Positions 49,798 through 58,354 of a stretch of 64,000 bases of DNA are shown here, piece after piece. Below the pieces are notes generated by a model. The model searched no databases. It was not told the DNA's origin and was given only the letters and a program-made list of their open reading frames with translations. Positions within the stretch are counted from its first letter, which is position 1. The number at the start of each line of letters is the position of its first letter. This DNA is from Acidovorax sp. 210-6 (GTDB lineage: Bacteria; Pseudomonadota; Gammaproteobacteria; Burkholderiales; Burkholderiaceae_C): assembly GCF_010020825.1 (NCBI RefSeq), contig NZ_JAACJE010000001.1, positions 124,001 through 188,000 of the forward strand. The letters are read 5' to 3'. The position numbers were made by a program, and so were the translations under genes.

Positions 49798-50952
49798 TTA
49801 GGCTTGGGCCATGCGCTGGAACATCCCCCCAGGCAGTCGCATGACCAGGCCCTCGATTTCCAGTTCCAGCAATTGAACCTGCAGTGTCGGGGTGTCCATG
49901 CCCGTGCGTGCCTGCAGCGCGTCCAGTCCTGTGGGGTCGAAGCCCATTGCTTCCAGCACCGCAGAGTGCTTGTGGGGCTTGCAGGGGGATGCGGGAGCCG
50001 AACCGGCAGCAGAAAGGGGGGTGCAGAACCCAGGCAGCTCCTCCAATATGTCCTGCACGGTTTCCACCAGCTTGGCGCCTTGTCGGATCAAGGCATGGCA
50101 ACCGCGCGATTGGATCGCATGGATGGAACCGGGAATGGCAAACACCTCCCGCCCTTGCTCCGAAGCCATGCGTGCAGTGATGAGTGATCCGGATGCGGGT
50201 GCTGCTTCCACCACCAGGGTACCCTGGGACAGGCCTGAGATGATGCGGTTGCGTTTGGGAAAGTTGGCCGCCAGGGGCGGCGTTCCCAGAGGGTATTCAC
50301 TCAGCAGCAGCCCGTGCTGCGCGATTCTGTGTGCCAGTTCAAGGTTTTTTCGGGGGTAGACACGGTCCAATCCGGTTCCGACCACGGCGATGGTGGCAGG
50401 GGAATTGTTGTTGTCCTTCGAAGCAGACAGGGCGCCCTCATGGGCGGAGGCGTCCACCCCCAGAGCCAGCCCTGACACCACGGTCCAGCCTGCGCTGCAC
50501 AGTGTCGACGCGAAAGAGCGGGCGTTTTCCGTGCCCTGGGGCGTGGGGTTGCGGCTGCCCACCACCGCAAGGCACTGAGGGGCCGCAAAGCTGTGCGACT
50601 GCAGAAAACGGGCCGGTCCCAATGCATAGAGCAGCAGGGGCGGATCTTCGGTTTGCAGCAAGGCTGGCGGATAGCGCGGATCGCCCAGTGTGATGATGCT
50701 GCGCTGCTCGCCATGTGGGCCGTTGGTCTCCAGCCATTGGGTAGTTGCGCGGTACTGGGCATCCAGTGCCTCAGGTACGCAAGCCAAGGCACCGGCCTGG
50801 GCTGCCGTGGTGTGATCCTTCAAGGCCTGCGTGCTTTGAAGGAACACCTGCTGTGGCAACCCGAACGCCGCCAGCAAGCGCCGGCCCGTCAAAGAGCCTA
50901 CGCCCGGTGTCAGGCCAAGGCGTAGCCAAGCACGCAGCTCATCGCCATCCAT
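49798..50952 (-). CDS. dprA: DNA-processing protein DprA
   Basis: A 384-residue protein that loads RecA on incoming single-stranded DNA during natural transformation. The N-terminus MDGDELRAWLRLGLTPGVGS is the SAM-like helix-hairpin part. The Rossmann-like DprA core has CLAVVGSRNPTPQG, VVSGLALGVDASAHEGAL and KRNRIISGLSQGTLVVEA, with C-terminal winged helix MGFDPTGLDALQARTGMDTP. ATG 50952 has GGAAG upstream and is preferred over an in-frame start at 50979. It follows the LysM gene on the same strand after 54 bases, the usual betaproteobacterial order. Confidence 0.95.
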   Translation of the reverse strand: MDGDELRAWLRLGLTPGVGSLTGRRLLAAFGLPQQVFLQSTQALKDHTTAAQAGALACVPEALDAQYRATTQWLETNGPHGEQRSIITLGDPRYPPALLQTEDPPLLLYALGPARFLQSHSFAAPQCLAVVGSRNPTPQGTENARSFASTLCSAGWTVVSGLALGVDASAHEGALSASKDNNNSPATIAVVGTGLDRVYPRKNLELAHRIAQHGLLLSEYPLGTPPLAANFPKRNRIISGLSQGTLVVEAAPASGSLITARMASEQGREVFAIPGSIHAIQSRGCHALIRQGAKLVETVQDILEELPGFCTPLSAAGSAPASPCKPHKHSAVLEAMGFDPTGLDALQARTGMDTPTLQVQLLELEIEGLVMRLPGGMFQRMAQA

Positions 50953-51006
50953 GGTTTCTTCCGTGCAAGTAGAAGGCAATTTCCGCTTGCACGGTACCTG
51001 AGCATA

Positions 51007-52233
51007 TCAATCCGGATTGACCAGCCGATCGCCCACGCTCACGGGCAGACGGGCTTCAAGGATCAAGGCATACGAAACCCGCTCAAAAGTCCTGAACACC
51101 ATGGCCAGCCCATTGGATTCGCTGGGCAGCTTGATCGTCTGTTTGCCGTTTTCTGTCTTGTCCGTGATGCGGCTGCCTTTGGTCAGCAGACTCAGTACCA
51201 ATCCGGGCTGCATGCCGTCTTCGGTGCCGAGGTTGATGGCTACCACATTGTTCTGGGCTGCGTTGGACATGCCAAAGCTGCCGTAGATGGAGACCACGCG
51301 TGCATCCACAGGCAGCTGGGGTGCGTGCGGAGCAAAGCTGACATAGGAGCGCGGCGGTGCTGGCAGCAGCCGATCGCCAGCACGCACTTCTTCCTTGCTG
51401 GATGCCAGGTCCAGCGTGGCGGGCACGTATTCAGAGATGTAGCCCCCCTTGCCGTTGCTGCTCTCTTCAAAACTCTCACCACGGACCAGATCGGCCTTGC
51501 CCAGGTAGTGGGCCTCGTAGCCGAGGATGGCGCCACTGGCCGGATCCTTGAGGGCCACGGCATCGCGGAAGATGCGGTACTGGCGCGGCTCACCAGGCTC
51601 TGCACGCAGCGGGTTGGCCGCATCGCCCCGGGCATAAATACGGTCTGTGGGGCCCATCAGCACCCGGTCTTCCATGGTGGCTACCACGCGCGCAGCGCGC
51701 AGCAGCGTTTGCTCGTCCACCACCAGAGGCTCAGCCAGGAAGGGTTCGATCAAGTGCTGCTTGAGGGTCGGCAGCGCTGTGGCGGACAGGCTGTCGGTGC
51801 GGGTGCGCGGAGAGACGCGTACGGTCTCGGGTTCGCCGCTGGCCATGGCACGGGTGCTCAGACGTGCGTAGCCATCTTTCTTTTCCAGGTACAGGGTCTG
51901 TCCAGGAAAGATCAGGTGGGGGTTGGCAATGGCCTGCATGTTCATACCCCACAGCTCGGGCCAACGCCATGGGCGCTTGAGGTACATGCCCGATATTCCC
52001 CAGAGGGTGTCGCCACGCTTGATGACGTAGGTGTCGGGCGCGTCGGCGGCAAGCTCTGCCAGGGGGATGCCTTGTTGGGCCACCTGTTCAGCGGTGGCCC
52101 GCTGTGCCGTGCTGACGGGTGCGGTCTGTGCCATGGCCGCCTGGCTGGTCAGCATGGCACAGACGAAGCCCACTGCGCCCAAGGCCACCCGCGGCATACC
52201 GGCCATTGCTCCCATGTCGTTCCTGTTCTGCAT
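51007..52233 (-). CDS. LysM-domain secreted protein
   Basis: A 408-residue exported protein. The signal region VALGAVGFVCAMLTSQAAMA ends before QTAP. Residues about 67-115 are a LysM domain (YVIKRGDTLWGISGMYLKRP, LIFPGQTLYL) for peptidoglycan binding; the remaining about 290 residues are a beta-rich region common to this betaproteobacterial family next to dprA. ATG 52233 (MQNRNDMGAM) has GAGG upstream and gives a proper signal peptide; the frame is open another 63 codons upstream into the divergent def leader. A cell-wall maintenance role is inferred. Confidence 0.9.
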   Translation of the reverse strand: MQNRNDMGAMAGMPRVALGAVGFVCAMLTSQAAMAQTAPVSTAQRATAEQVAQQGIPLAELAADAPDTYVIKRGDTLWGISGMYLKRPWRWPELWGMNMQAIANPHLIFPGQTLYLEKKDGYARLSTRAMASGEPETVRVSPRTRTDSLSATALPTLKQHLIEPFLAEPLVVDEQTLLRAARVVATMEDRVLMGPTDRIYARGDAANPLRAEPGEPRQYRIFRDAVALKDPASGAILGYEAHYLGKADLVRGESFEESSNGKGGYISEYVPATLDLASSKEEVRAGDRLLPAPPRSYVSFAPHAPQLPVDARVVSIYGSFGMSNAAQNNVVAINLGTEDGMQPGLVLSLLTKGSRITDKTENGKQTIKLPSESNGLAMVFRTFERVSYALILEARLPVSVGDRLVNPD

Positions 52234-52414
52234 GTTTAAACGCCCCTCGCTGTAGCCATGTGCAGATCCGTGCAAGGGCTGCCATGGCAAAAATACGTCA
52301 TAAATCGTCTGAGATTCTCTGCTCAAGCCCTTGATTCGGCAATGATTATTGTCCTCGGCGGGTGCGCAGAATGGAAAAAGTGGCGAAAATAACGACATTC
52401 TTCTGTGCGCAGCC

Positions 52415-52924
52415 ATGGCCATTCTCCCTATTCTTTGTTATCCCGACCCTCGGTTGCATACTGTTGCAAAACCGGTTCGTGAGGTCGATGCGCGCATCCG
52501 CGGCCTGGTGGCGGACATGTTCGAGACCATGTACGACGCCCACGGCATCGGTTTGGCAGCCACACAGGTGGATGTCCATGAGCGCCTGGTGGTGATCGAC
52601 GTTTCTGAAGAGCGCAATCAGCCTCTGGTGCTCATCAACCCTGAAATTGTCTGGGCCAGCCCGGAAAAGCAATTGGGCGATGAAGGTTGCCTGTCGGTGC
52701 CTGGCATTTACGACGGCGTGGAGCGCTCCACGGCGGTGCGCGTGCGTGCACTCGACGCGCAAGGCCAGGAGCAAACCCTGGAGGCCGAAGGCCTGCTCTC
52801 CATCTGCATCCAGCATGAACTGGACCATCTGCTGGGCAAGGTGTTTGTCGAGTATCTGTCGCCACTCAAGCGGACCCGGATCAAATCCAAGCTGGTCAAG
52901 CGCCAGCGCGAGGCACGCGCATGA
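52415..52924 (+). CDS. def: Peptide deformylase
   Basis: A 169-residue metalloenzyme that removes the formyl group from new N-terminal Met. All three motifs are intact: GIGLAATQ (44-51), EGCLS (90-94, metal-binding Cys92) and QHELDH (133-138, two His ligands and catalytic Glu). [20 protein letters not shown] is the normal beginning, so ATG 52415 is used rather than an upstream in-frame start. It pairs with fmt, the opposite activity, two genes downstream, and its end overlaps the lipoprotein gene (ATGA). Confidence 0.97.
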   Translation: MAILPILCYPDPRLHTVAKPVREVDARIRGLVADMFETMYDAHGIGLAATQVDVHERLVVIDVSEERNQPLVLINPEIVWASPEKQLGDEGCLSVPGIYDGVERSTAVRVRALDAQGQEQTLEAEGLLSICIQHELDHLLGKVFVEYLSPLKRTRIKSKLVKRQREARA

Positions 52925-53406
52925 GGGCCGCTGCACAAGGAATCGGCTGGCTGTTGGTTTGCGCCGTGCTGGCGGGGTGTGCCAGCGGCGGCGGCCAAGC
53001 CGTGCGCCCCGGTGTGCTGCTGGACGACGTGCAGGCGCAGTGGGGTGCGCCCAAGGCCGTGTACCAGCATGCGCAAGGCCAGCGGGTGTTTTACAGTCCG
53101 CAACCCTGGCAGGTTCGCCGACTGGATTTCGATGCCCTGGGCAGGTTGCAGCAGATCCACGAGCAGGTGCTCTCGGTGGCGCAGTTTGCTGCCATCGAGG
53201 CGGGCAAGTGGCGTGCGGCCGATGTGCAGCAGACCTTTGGCCCGCCCGCGCGTCGTGCGACCGATGCGGACAAGGGCAGCGTCTGGAGCTACTTTTTCCT
53301 GGAATATGGCGTGCACCGGCGCGCGCGCATCCATTTCGACGCTGGCGGCAACGTGGCGCGGGTGGATGTGGCCGAAGACCCGGCGGCCGACGACCGTTAC
53401 CGCTGA
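52921..53406 (+). CDS. Small lipoprotein, BamE/SmpA-like fold possible
   Basis: A 161-residue protein. [20 protein letters not shown] is a lipoprotein signal with lipobox LAGC. The mature part contains [20 protein letters not shown] and a second similar stretch, [20 protein letters not shown], each followed by Trp/Tyr strand residues. This duplicated helix-strand pattern recalls BamE/SmpA-type domains. It is sandwiched between def and fmt: the start overlaps def, and fmt begins 17 bases later. The function is unknown; outer-membrane location is likely. Confidence 0.78.
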   Translation: MRAAAQGIGWLLVCAVLAGCASGGGQAVRPGVLLDDVQAQWGAPKAVYQHAQGQRVFYSPQPWQVRRLDFDALGRLQQIHEQVLSVAQFAAIEAGKWRAADVQQTFGPPARRATDADKGSVWSYFFLEYGVHRRARIHFDAGGNVARVDVAEDPAADDRYR

Positions 53407-53423
53407 TCGTCAGCCTTCAGGTC

Positions 53424-54413
53424 ATGAAAGTCATTTTTGCCGGTACGCCGGATTTTGCGCGCGTTGCCTTGCAGGCTTTGCTCGACGCCGGTTTCTCGGT
53501 GCCGCTGGTACTCACCCAGCCTGACCGACCTGCCGGACGGGGCATGAAGCTCCAGGCATCTCCGGTCAAACAGCTGGCGCAGGCACATGGCATTGCCCTG
53601 GCACAGCCGCGCAGCCTGCGATTGGATGGCAAGTATGCCGAGGAGGCTGCTGGCGCGCAGGCAGCCATCATGGCTGCGCAGGGCGATGTGATGGTGGTGG
53701 CGGCCTATGGCCTGATTCTTCCGCAGTGGGTGCTGGACGCGCCGCGCTGGGGTTGCCTCAACATCCATGCCAGCCTGCTGCCTCGCTGGCGAGGGGCGGC
53801 ACCCATTCACCGGGCGATTGAGTCAGGTGATGCGCAGACCGGCATCACCATCATGCAAATGGATGCGGGCCTGGACACTGGCGACATGCTGTTGCGCGAG
53901 GCGATGGATATCCTGCCCCAGGACACCACAGCCACCCTGCACGACCGCCTGGCCGTTCAGGGTGGGCGGCTCATCGTTCAGGCGCTGCACCAACTGGACG
54001 CCGGGGGGCTGGTGCCGGTGCCGCAGCCGGAGGCGGGGGTGTGTTATGCCCACAAGATCGAGAGATCCGAGAGCACCGTGGATTGGTCTCTTTCGGCCGA
54101 GGCCATCGATCGGCGCATCCGTGCCTTCGACCCCTTTCCTGGTGCCAGCACCACGGTGCAGGGGGAGGTCATCAAGCTGTGGTCGTGCAAAATTGATAGC
54201 GCCTTGCGCCCGTCTGGCGTGCCCTGCGGCCATATTTTGGCCTTGAATGCTGATGCGGTGTTGGTGGCGTGTGGGCACGGCGTGCTGGCCATCACGGCCT
54301 TGCAGCGTGCTGGGGGCAAGCGCTTGGGGGCGGCAGATTTCGTGCGTGGATTTGGCTTGCAGCCGGGCATGGTACTGGGTGCGCACGGTGCGTCCGGCGA
54401 GGCCGGTGCGTGA
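53424..54413 (+). CDS. fmt: Methionyl-tRNA formyltransferase
   Basis: A 329-residue enzyme that formylates initiator Met-tRNA using 10-formyl-tetrahydrofolate. [20 protein letters not shown] begins the catalytic domain; Asn113, His115 ([20 protein letters not shown]) and Asp151 (MDAGLDTGD) form the active site. The C-terminal OB-like domain follows from about residue 215. Residues about 255-272 ([18 protein letters not shown]) are encoded by a copy of the family A repeat, an extra loop in that domain. Its stop overlaps the azlC GTG start (GTGA). Confidence 0.96.
   Translation: MKVIFAGTPDFARVALQALLDAGFSVPLVLTQPDRPAGRGMKLQASPVKQLAQAHGIALAQPRSLRLDGKYAEEAAGAQAAIMAAQGDVMVVAAYGLILPQWVLDAPRWGCLNIHASLLPRWRGAAPIHRAIESGDAQTGITIMQMDAGLDTGDMLLREAMDILPQDTTATLHDRLAVQGGRLIVQALHQLDAGGLVPVPQPEAGVCYAHKIERSESTVDWSLSAEAIDRRIRAFDPFPGASTTVQGEVIKLWSCKIDSALRPSGVPCGHILALNADAVLVACGHGVLAITALQRAGGKRLGAADFVRGFGLQPGMVLGAHGASGEAGA
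54185..54242. repeat. Dispersed repeat, family A, copy 6 (inside fmt)
   Basis: Within fmt the sequence GCAAAATTGATAGCGCCTTG then CGCCCGTCTGGCGTGCCCTG and CGGCCATATTTTGGCC follows the family A order: AAAATTGATAGC, GCGC-type core, then GAGGCCATTTTTG-like end. The core is diverged but both ends fit well. The frame stays open through it. Confidence 0.5.
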
Positions 54414-55153
54414 GCGCCGTTGCGCAGCGCAGGACTTGGCGCCATCCCTTGTTCCGCCAGGGGGTGGCAGACATGCTGGGCACCTCCCTGGGCATCGCCG
54501 CCTGGGGCCTGGTCACCGGGGTCGCCATGGTCAAGAGCGGCATGTCGGTGCCTGTGGCCGTCGTCATGTCGCTCCTGGTCTACGCAGGCAGCGCCCAGCT
54601 GGCGGTGATTCCGCTGCTGGCGGCCGGAGCCCCGCTGTGGGTGGTTTGGCTCACGGCGTGTTGTGTGAATCTGCGCTTTGTGATCTTCAGCAGCCTTTGG
54701 CGCTCCTATTTTCAGCACTTGCCTTTGCGCCAGCGCTTGGCCATTGGGTATTTCAGCGGGGATGTCATCTTCGTGGCCTTCATGAAGCGCTTCCCCGAGC
54801 CGCGCCCTGGCAAGGGGCAGGTGCCTTTCTTCTGGGGGGCAGCCACCGTCAATTGGGTGGCTTGGCAAGTGCCTTCGTTGCTGGGCATCGCACTGGCCCA
54901 CGCCATTCCCTTGTCTTGGGGGCTGGGTTTTGCCGGGGTGCTGGCCTTGTTGGGTGTGTTGTTGTCGCTGCTGGTGGACCGCGCCACCTGGACGGCGACG
55001 GGTGTGGCGGCCACGGCGGCCGTTGCAGCCTTCGCGCTTCCGCTCAAGCTCAATATCCTGGTGGCCATTGCCGCAGCCGTGGCTGTGGGCCTATTGGTGG
55101 AGGCTGTGCAGACGCAACGCACGCTGGCTGTGGACCAAGAGGGTGCGCCGTGA
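54410..55153 (+). CDS. azlC: AzlC family branched-chain amino-acid exporter, large subunit
   Basis: A 247-residue membrane protein starting at GTG 54410, overlapping the fmt stop. It has AzlC features: [40 protein letters not shown] and [17 protein letters not shown], with about six to seven helices. With AzlD it forms an exporter for leucine, isoleucine and valine (BrnFE in Corynebacterium); substrate here is inferred. azlD starts at an overlapping GTG. Confidence 0.9.
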   Translation: MSAVAQRRTWRHPLFRQGVADMLGTSLGIAAWGLVTGVAMVKSGMSVPVAVVMSLLVYAGSAQLAVIPLLAAGAPLWVVWLTACCVNLRFVIFSSLWRSYFQHLPLRQRLAIGYFSGDVIFVAFMKRFPEPRPGKGQVPFFWGAATVNWVAWQVPSLLGIALAHAIPLSWGLGFAGVLALLGVLLSLLVDRATWTATGVAATAAVAAFALPLKLNILVAIAAAVAVGLLVEAVQTQRTLAVDQEGAP

Positions 55154-55485
55154 ACAGCGATGACCTGCAGGCCATGCTGGCCATTGGGGGCCTGGCGCTC
55201 ATTACCGTGCTGACGCGGGCCTTTTTCATGATTCCCCGGCGTGAGATCCCCATGCCGGGCTGGTTGCGCCGGGGCCTCAAGTACGCTCCGCTGGCGGCGC
55301 TGACGGCGGTGATCGCCCCGGAGGTGTTCATGACACAGGGGATGCTGCTGACCACCTGGCAGGACGCCAGGCTGCCCGCGGTGCTGTGTGCATGCGCCTA
55401 CTACTTCTATCGGCGCGGCATTCTGGGCACCATCGTCGTGGGCATGCTGGTGTACCTGCCGCTGCATGTGGGGCTGGGCTGGTAG
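55150..55485 (+). CDS. azlD: AzlD family branched-chain amino-acid exporter, small subunit
   Basis: A 111-residue membrane protein with four helices, starting at GTG 55150 within the azlC stop (GTGA). It has the AzlD pattern: MLAIGGLALITVLTRAFFMI near the start, then RGLKYAPLAALTAVIAPEVF and a C-terminal GTIVVGMLVYLPLHVGLGW. It is the small partner of AzlC and the last gene of the def-fmt-azlCD operon; pgk follows after 109 bases with its own -10-like box. Confidence 0.9.
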   Translation: MNSDDLQAMLAIGGLALITVLTRAFFMIPRREIPMPGWLRRGLKYAPLAALTAVIAPEVFMTQGMLLTTWQDARLPAVLCACAYYFYRRGILGTIVVGMLVYLPLHVGLGW

Positions 55486-55515
55486 GTGCGGCATCGGGCT
55501 GCTGGTGCGCTTGCC

Positions 55516-55521
55516 TACAAT
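55516..55521 (+). promoter_or_regulatory. Candidate -10 box for pgk
   Basis: TACAAT lies 73 bases before the pgk ATG, in the gap after azlD. No good -35 is present at 16-18 bases. Confidence 0.35.
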
Positions 55522-55594
55522 GCGGTTCAGCCGCCGTTGGAATGGGTGACCACCGCTTCCAAGGGCGATCCGTCAGTCCCCTTTCTTCACACCG

Positions 55595-56788
55595 ATGAAC
55601 ATCCTTCGCTTCTCCGATCTGTGCGCCAGCGGCCAAGTGGCCGGCAAGCGCGTCTTCATCCGCGCCGACCTCAATGTTCCGCAGGACGATGCAGGGCGCA
55701 TCACCGAAGACACACGCATCCGCGCCTCGGTGCCCGCCATCGAGATGGCACTCCAGGCCGGCGCTGCGGTCATGGTGACCAGCCACCTGGGTCGTCCGAC
55801 GGAAGGTGAGTTCAAACCGGAAGACTCTCTGGCTCCCGTCGCACAACGTCTGGGCGAGTTGCTGGGGCGCGAGGTCCCCCTGGTGAGCGACTGGGTGGAT
55901 GGTGTGAGCGTCGCGCCCGGCCAGTTGGTGCTGCTGGAAAACTGCCGTTTGAACGTGGGTGAGAAGAAGAACAAGGAAGACCTGGCGCGCAAATTGGCTG
56001 CGTTGTGCGACATCTTTGTGAATGACGCCTTTGGCACCGCCCACCGCGCCGAGGGCACCACCTACGGCATTGCTCAGTTTGCGCCTGTGGCGTGCGCAGG
56101 CCCGCTGCTGGCGGCCGAGATCGACGCCATCAGCAAGGCGCTGGCTTCGCCCAAGCGCCCCTTGGCCGCCATCGTGGCGGGCTCCAAGGTGTCCACCAAG
56201 CTCACCATCCTGCAAAGCCTGGCCAAGAATGTGGATCAGCTCATCGTTGGCGGTGGCATTGCCAACACCTTTATGTTGGCGGCGGGTCTGAACATCGGCA
56301 AGAGTCTGGCAGAAGCCGACCTGGTGGGCGAGGCCAAGGCGGTGATCGAGGCCATGAAGGCGCGCGGCGCCGAAGTGCCCATTCCCACCGACGTCGTCGT
56401 TGCCAAGACCTTTGCCGCCGACGCCGCAGCCACGGTCAAGAAGGCCTCGGAGGTTGCCGATGACGACCTGATCCTGGACATCGGGCCCGAAACAGCGGCC
56501 AGGCTTGCTGCGCAACTCAAGGCAGCGGGCACCATCGTCTGGAACGGGCCTGTGGGTGTGTTCGAATTTGCGGCCTTTGAGAATGGCACCAAGGCCATCG
56601 CACAGGCGATTGCCGAGTCGCCCGCTTTCTCGATTGCCGGTGGTGGCGACACGCTTGCCGCCATTGCCAAATACGGCATTGAAGAGAAAGTGGGCTATAT
56701 CTCCACTGGCGGCGGAGCGTTCCTTGAAGTTCTGGAAGGGAAAACCCTCCCGGCCTTCGAGATACTGGAAAAGCGGGCTGCAGCTTGA
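55595..56788 (+). CDS. pgk: Phosphoglycerate kinase
   Basis: A 397-residue glycolytic enzyme that transfers phosphate from 1,3-bisphosphoglycerate to ADP. The N-terminal domain has [32 protein letters not shown] and [14 protein letters not shown]; the nucleotide domain has [32 protein letters not shown] and the C-terminal [31 protein letters not shown]. Length and motifs are complete. It starts a run of glycolysis genes in which pyk and fba follow on the same strand, each with a separate leader. A hairpin CGCCTG-TTA-CAGGCG (56798-56812) lies just after the stop. Confidence 0.97.
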   Translation: MNILRFSDLCASGQVAGKRVFIRADLNVPQDDAGRITEDTRIRASVPAIEMALQAGAAVMVTSHLGRPTEGEFKPEDSLAPVAQRLGELLGREVPLVSDWVDGVSVAPGQLVLLENCRLNVGEKKNKEDLARKLAALCDIFVNDAFGTAHRAEGTTYGIAQFAPVACAGPLLAAEIDAISKALASPKRPLAAIVAGSKVSTKLTILQSLAKNVDQLIVGGGIANTFMLAAGLNIGKSLAEADLVGEAKAVIEAMKARGAEVPIPTDVVVAKTFAADAAATVKKASEVADDDLILDIGPETAARLAAQLKAAGTIVWNGPVGVFEFAAFENGTKAIAQAIAESPAFSIAGGGDTLAAIAKYGIEEKVGYISTGGGAFLEVLEGKTLPAFEILEKRAAA

Positions 56789-56969
56789 TTTGAAACCGCC
56801 TGTTACAGGCGAGGTGGGTACTGTGACAAAAACAACAAAGCGTCTGCTGCAAAGCGCAGTTAGCGCATCTTTTTCTTGTTTTTGTTGAGGCCTGCACCCA
56901 AAATCAATTTCAATCGTGTAGTGGCTCGTTTTCTTGGCTTTCTACCGTCCAAGTCCGTAGGAGGGAATC

Positions 56970-57653
56970 ATGGTGTTTTCAAGGGCAATCAGCCTGGCTG
57001 TTTTGGCTGGCGCTGTGGCTACGATGGTGGGTTGTGCAAACCGTGCGCCCATTCCCCTGGCCGAAAATTTTGAGTTGACCGTTCAGCCCAAGGTTCGCTC
57101 TGCCGGGCATTGGGAACTGGTGTCGCGCGATGTCGTGGCCCAGACGCTGGCAACGCTCGACAAGGCGGGTGTGGCACCCGGCACGCCTCTGCATGTGGCG
57201 CTGCCTCCCAACCCCAGCGCTTTTGACGTCGGCTTTCGCGATTTCCTGATCACCAAGCTGGTTCAGAGTGGTGCCACGGTGCAACAAATGCCCGGTCAAA
57301 CCCTGGATGTGACCTACCACGCACAAGTGGTGCGTCACAACAGCGAGCGGCCTCATTTCATTCCCGGTCAGTTCACCATGATCACTGCAGGTCTGATGGC
57401 TGCTTATGGTTTGCGCCACGAGCACCTCGATGCCCAGATGCTGGGTGCGCTGGGCTTGGCCGTGGCGGCTGATTACGGTGCCAGCGTCAATTCCGGTGGT
57501 CCTACCAATACTGAAATGATCTTGACCACGACGGTGGCGCGTGGTGGCCAGTACCTCGCTCGCAAGACCGACGTGTATTACCTGGAAAACGCAGACACGC
57601 CGTTGTTTATGCGTCCTTCCAAGAGCGTCAACATGAAGGTGGTGTCGCAATGA
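56970..57653 (+). CDS. Hypothetical lipoprotein paired with a FlgO-like protein
   Basis: A 227-residue protein with lipoprotein signal MVFSRAISLAVLAGAVATMV, lipobox VGC, preceded by AGGAGG eight bases before the ATG. The mature part includes HWELVSRDVVAQTLATLDKA, FDVGFRDFLITKLVQSGATV, LDVTYHAQVVRHNSERP, and a small hydrophobic Ala/Gly-rich stretch (TAGLMAAYGL, LGALGLAVAADYGASV). It has no recognised family, but the layout of an N-terminal helix-strand domain resembles proteins that accompany FlgO. The stop overlaps the next gene (ATGA), so the two are co-translated. Confidence 0.75.
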   Translation: MVFSRAISLAVLAGAVATMVGCANRAPIPLAENFELTVQPKVRSAGHWELVSRDVVAQTLATLDKAGVAPGTPLHVALPPNPSAFDVGFRDFLITKLVQSGATVQQMPGQTLDVTYHAQVVRHNSERPHFIPGQFTMITAGLMAAYGLRHEHLDAQMLGALGLAVAADYGASVNSGGPTNTEMILTTTVARGGQYLARKTDVYYLENADTPLFMRPSKSVNMKVVSQ

Positions 57654-58210
57654 GCTTCAAAACTACCGCACTCTTGACCGCGTTGGCTGCCGCGCTGATG
57701 GCAGGCTGCGCATCCAACACCGCTCCGGTGCGTACCGAGCCCACTTACCAGGAAGCCGCCAGCAGCCAGTTCTTGCAGGCCAACGCAGATGCCGTGGGCA
57801 AGCTGGTCACTGGTTTTGATGTCTCGACACTCGGTGGCGGCCCCGTGCTGGTGGCGACCGTGGTCAACGTCAACGACATGAGCCGTGCAGCCCCCTTGGG
57901 TCGTACCTTGTCGGAGCAATACGCTTCCGTGATGTCCGCCAAGGGCTTCAACGTGAAGGAAATCAAGCTGCGTGGTGATGTCTTCGTCAAGGAAGGCGCT
58001 GGCGAACTGTTGCTGTCCCGTGAAATCAAGGACATCGCACGCAGCCAGAACGCTACGCTGGTGCTGGTTGGAACGTACTCCGCTGCGGCCAACTTCACTT
58101 ACGTCAGCCTCAAGCTGGTGCGTACCGAAGACAGCCGCATTGTGCGCGGTCACGACTACGCATTGCCCAATGACCGTGACGTTCAGCGCATGCTGACCGT
58201 GCCCCGCTGA
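57650..58210 (+). CDS. FlgO-family lipoprotein
   Basis: A 186-residue protein with lipoprotein signal MSFKTTALLTALAAALMAGC. The mature domain fits the FlgO family: QANADAVGKLVTGFDVST, PVLVATVVNVNDMSRAAPLG, RTLSEQYASVMSAKGFNVKE and LSREIKDIARSQNATLVLVG. In Vibrio FlgO is an outer-membrane flagellar accessory protein, but there are no flagellar genes here and the fold is used by other outer-membrane lipoproteins, so a general envelope role is inferred. A bidirectional-type terminator follows. Confidence 0.82.
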   Translation: MSFKTTALLTALAAALMAGCASNTAPVRTEPTYQEAASSQFLQANADAVGKLVTGFDVSTLGGGPVLVATVVNVNDMSRAAPLGRTLSEQYASVMSAKGFNVKEIKLRGDVFVKEGAGELLLSREIKDIARSQNATLVLVGTYSAAANFTYVSLKLVRTEDSRIVRGHDYALPNDRDVQRMLTVPR

Positions 58211-58230
58211 GTGGCGAGGTTCTCCAAAAA

Positions 58231-58254
58231 AAAACCGCCTTTGGGCGGTTTTTT
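58231..58254 (+). terminator. Rho-independent terminator after the FlgO-like gene
   Basis: AAAACCGCC (58231-58239), loop TTTG, GGCGGTTTT (58244-58252) and further T. The A run before and T run after make it usable on both strands, but only the rightward genes end here. Confidence 0.92.
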
Positions 58255-58354
58255 CTTGGGCGCCGTTTCAGCGTTCAGTACGTATCGTTGATGCAGTTCT
58301 GTAACTGATTCTGTGTGAAAATAGAAACCCGATTACATCGTTCAAAGGGCATCC

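Noticed and set aside
52647-53423. Long upstream extension of the fmt frame
   Set aside because: It overlaps def and the lipoprotein gene in another frame; Fmt homology begins exactly at ATG 53424.
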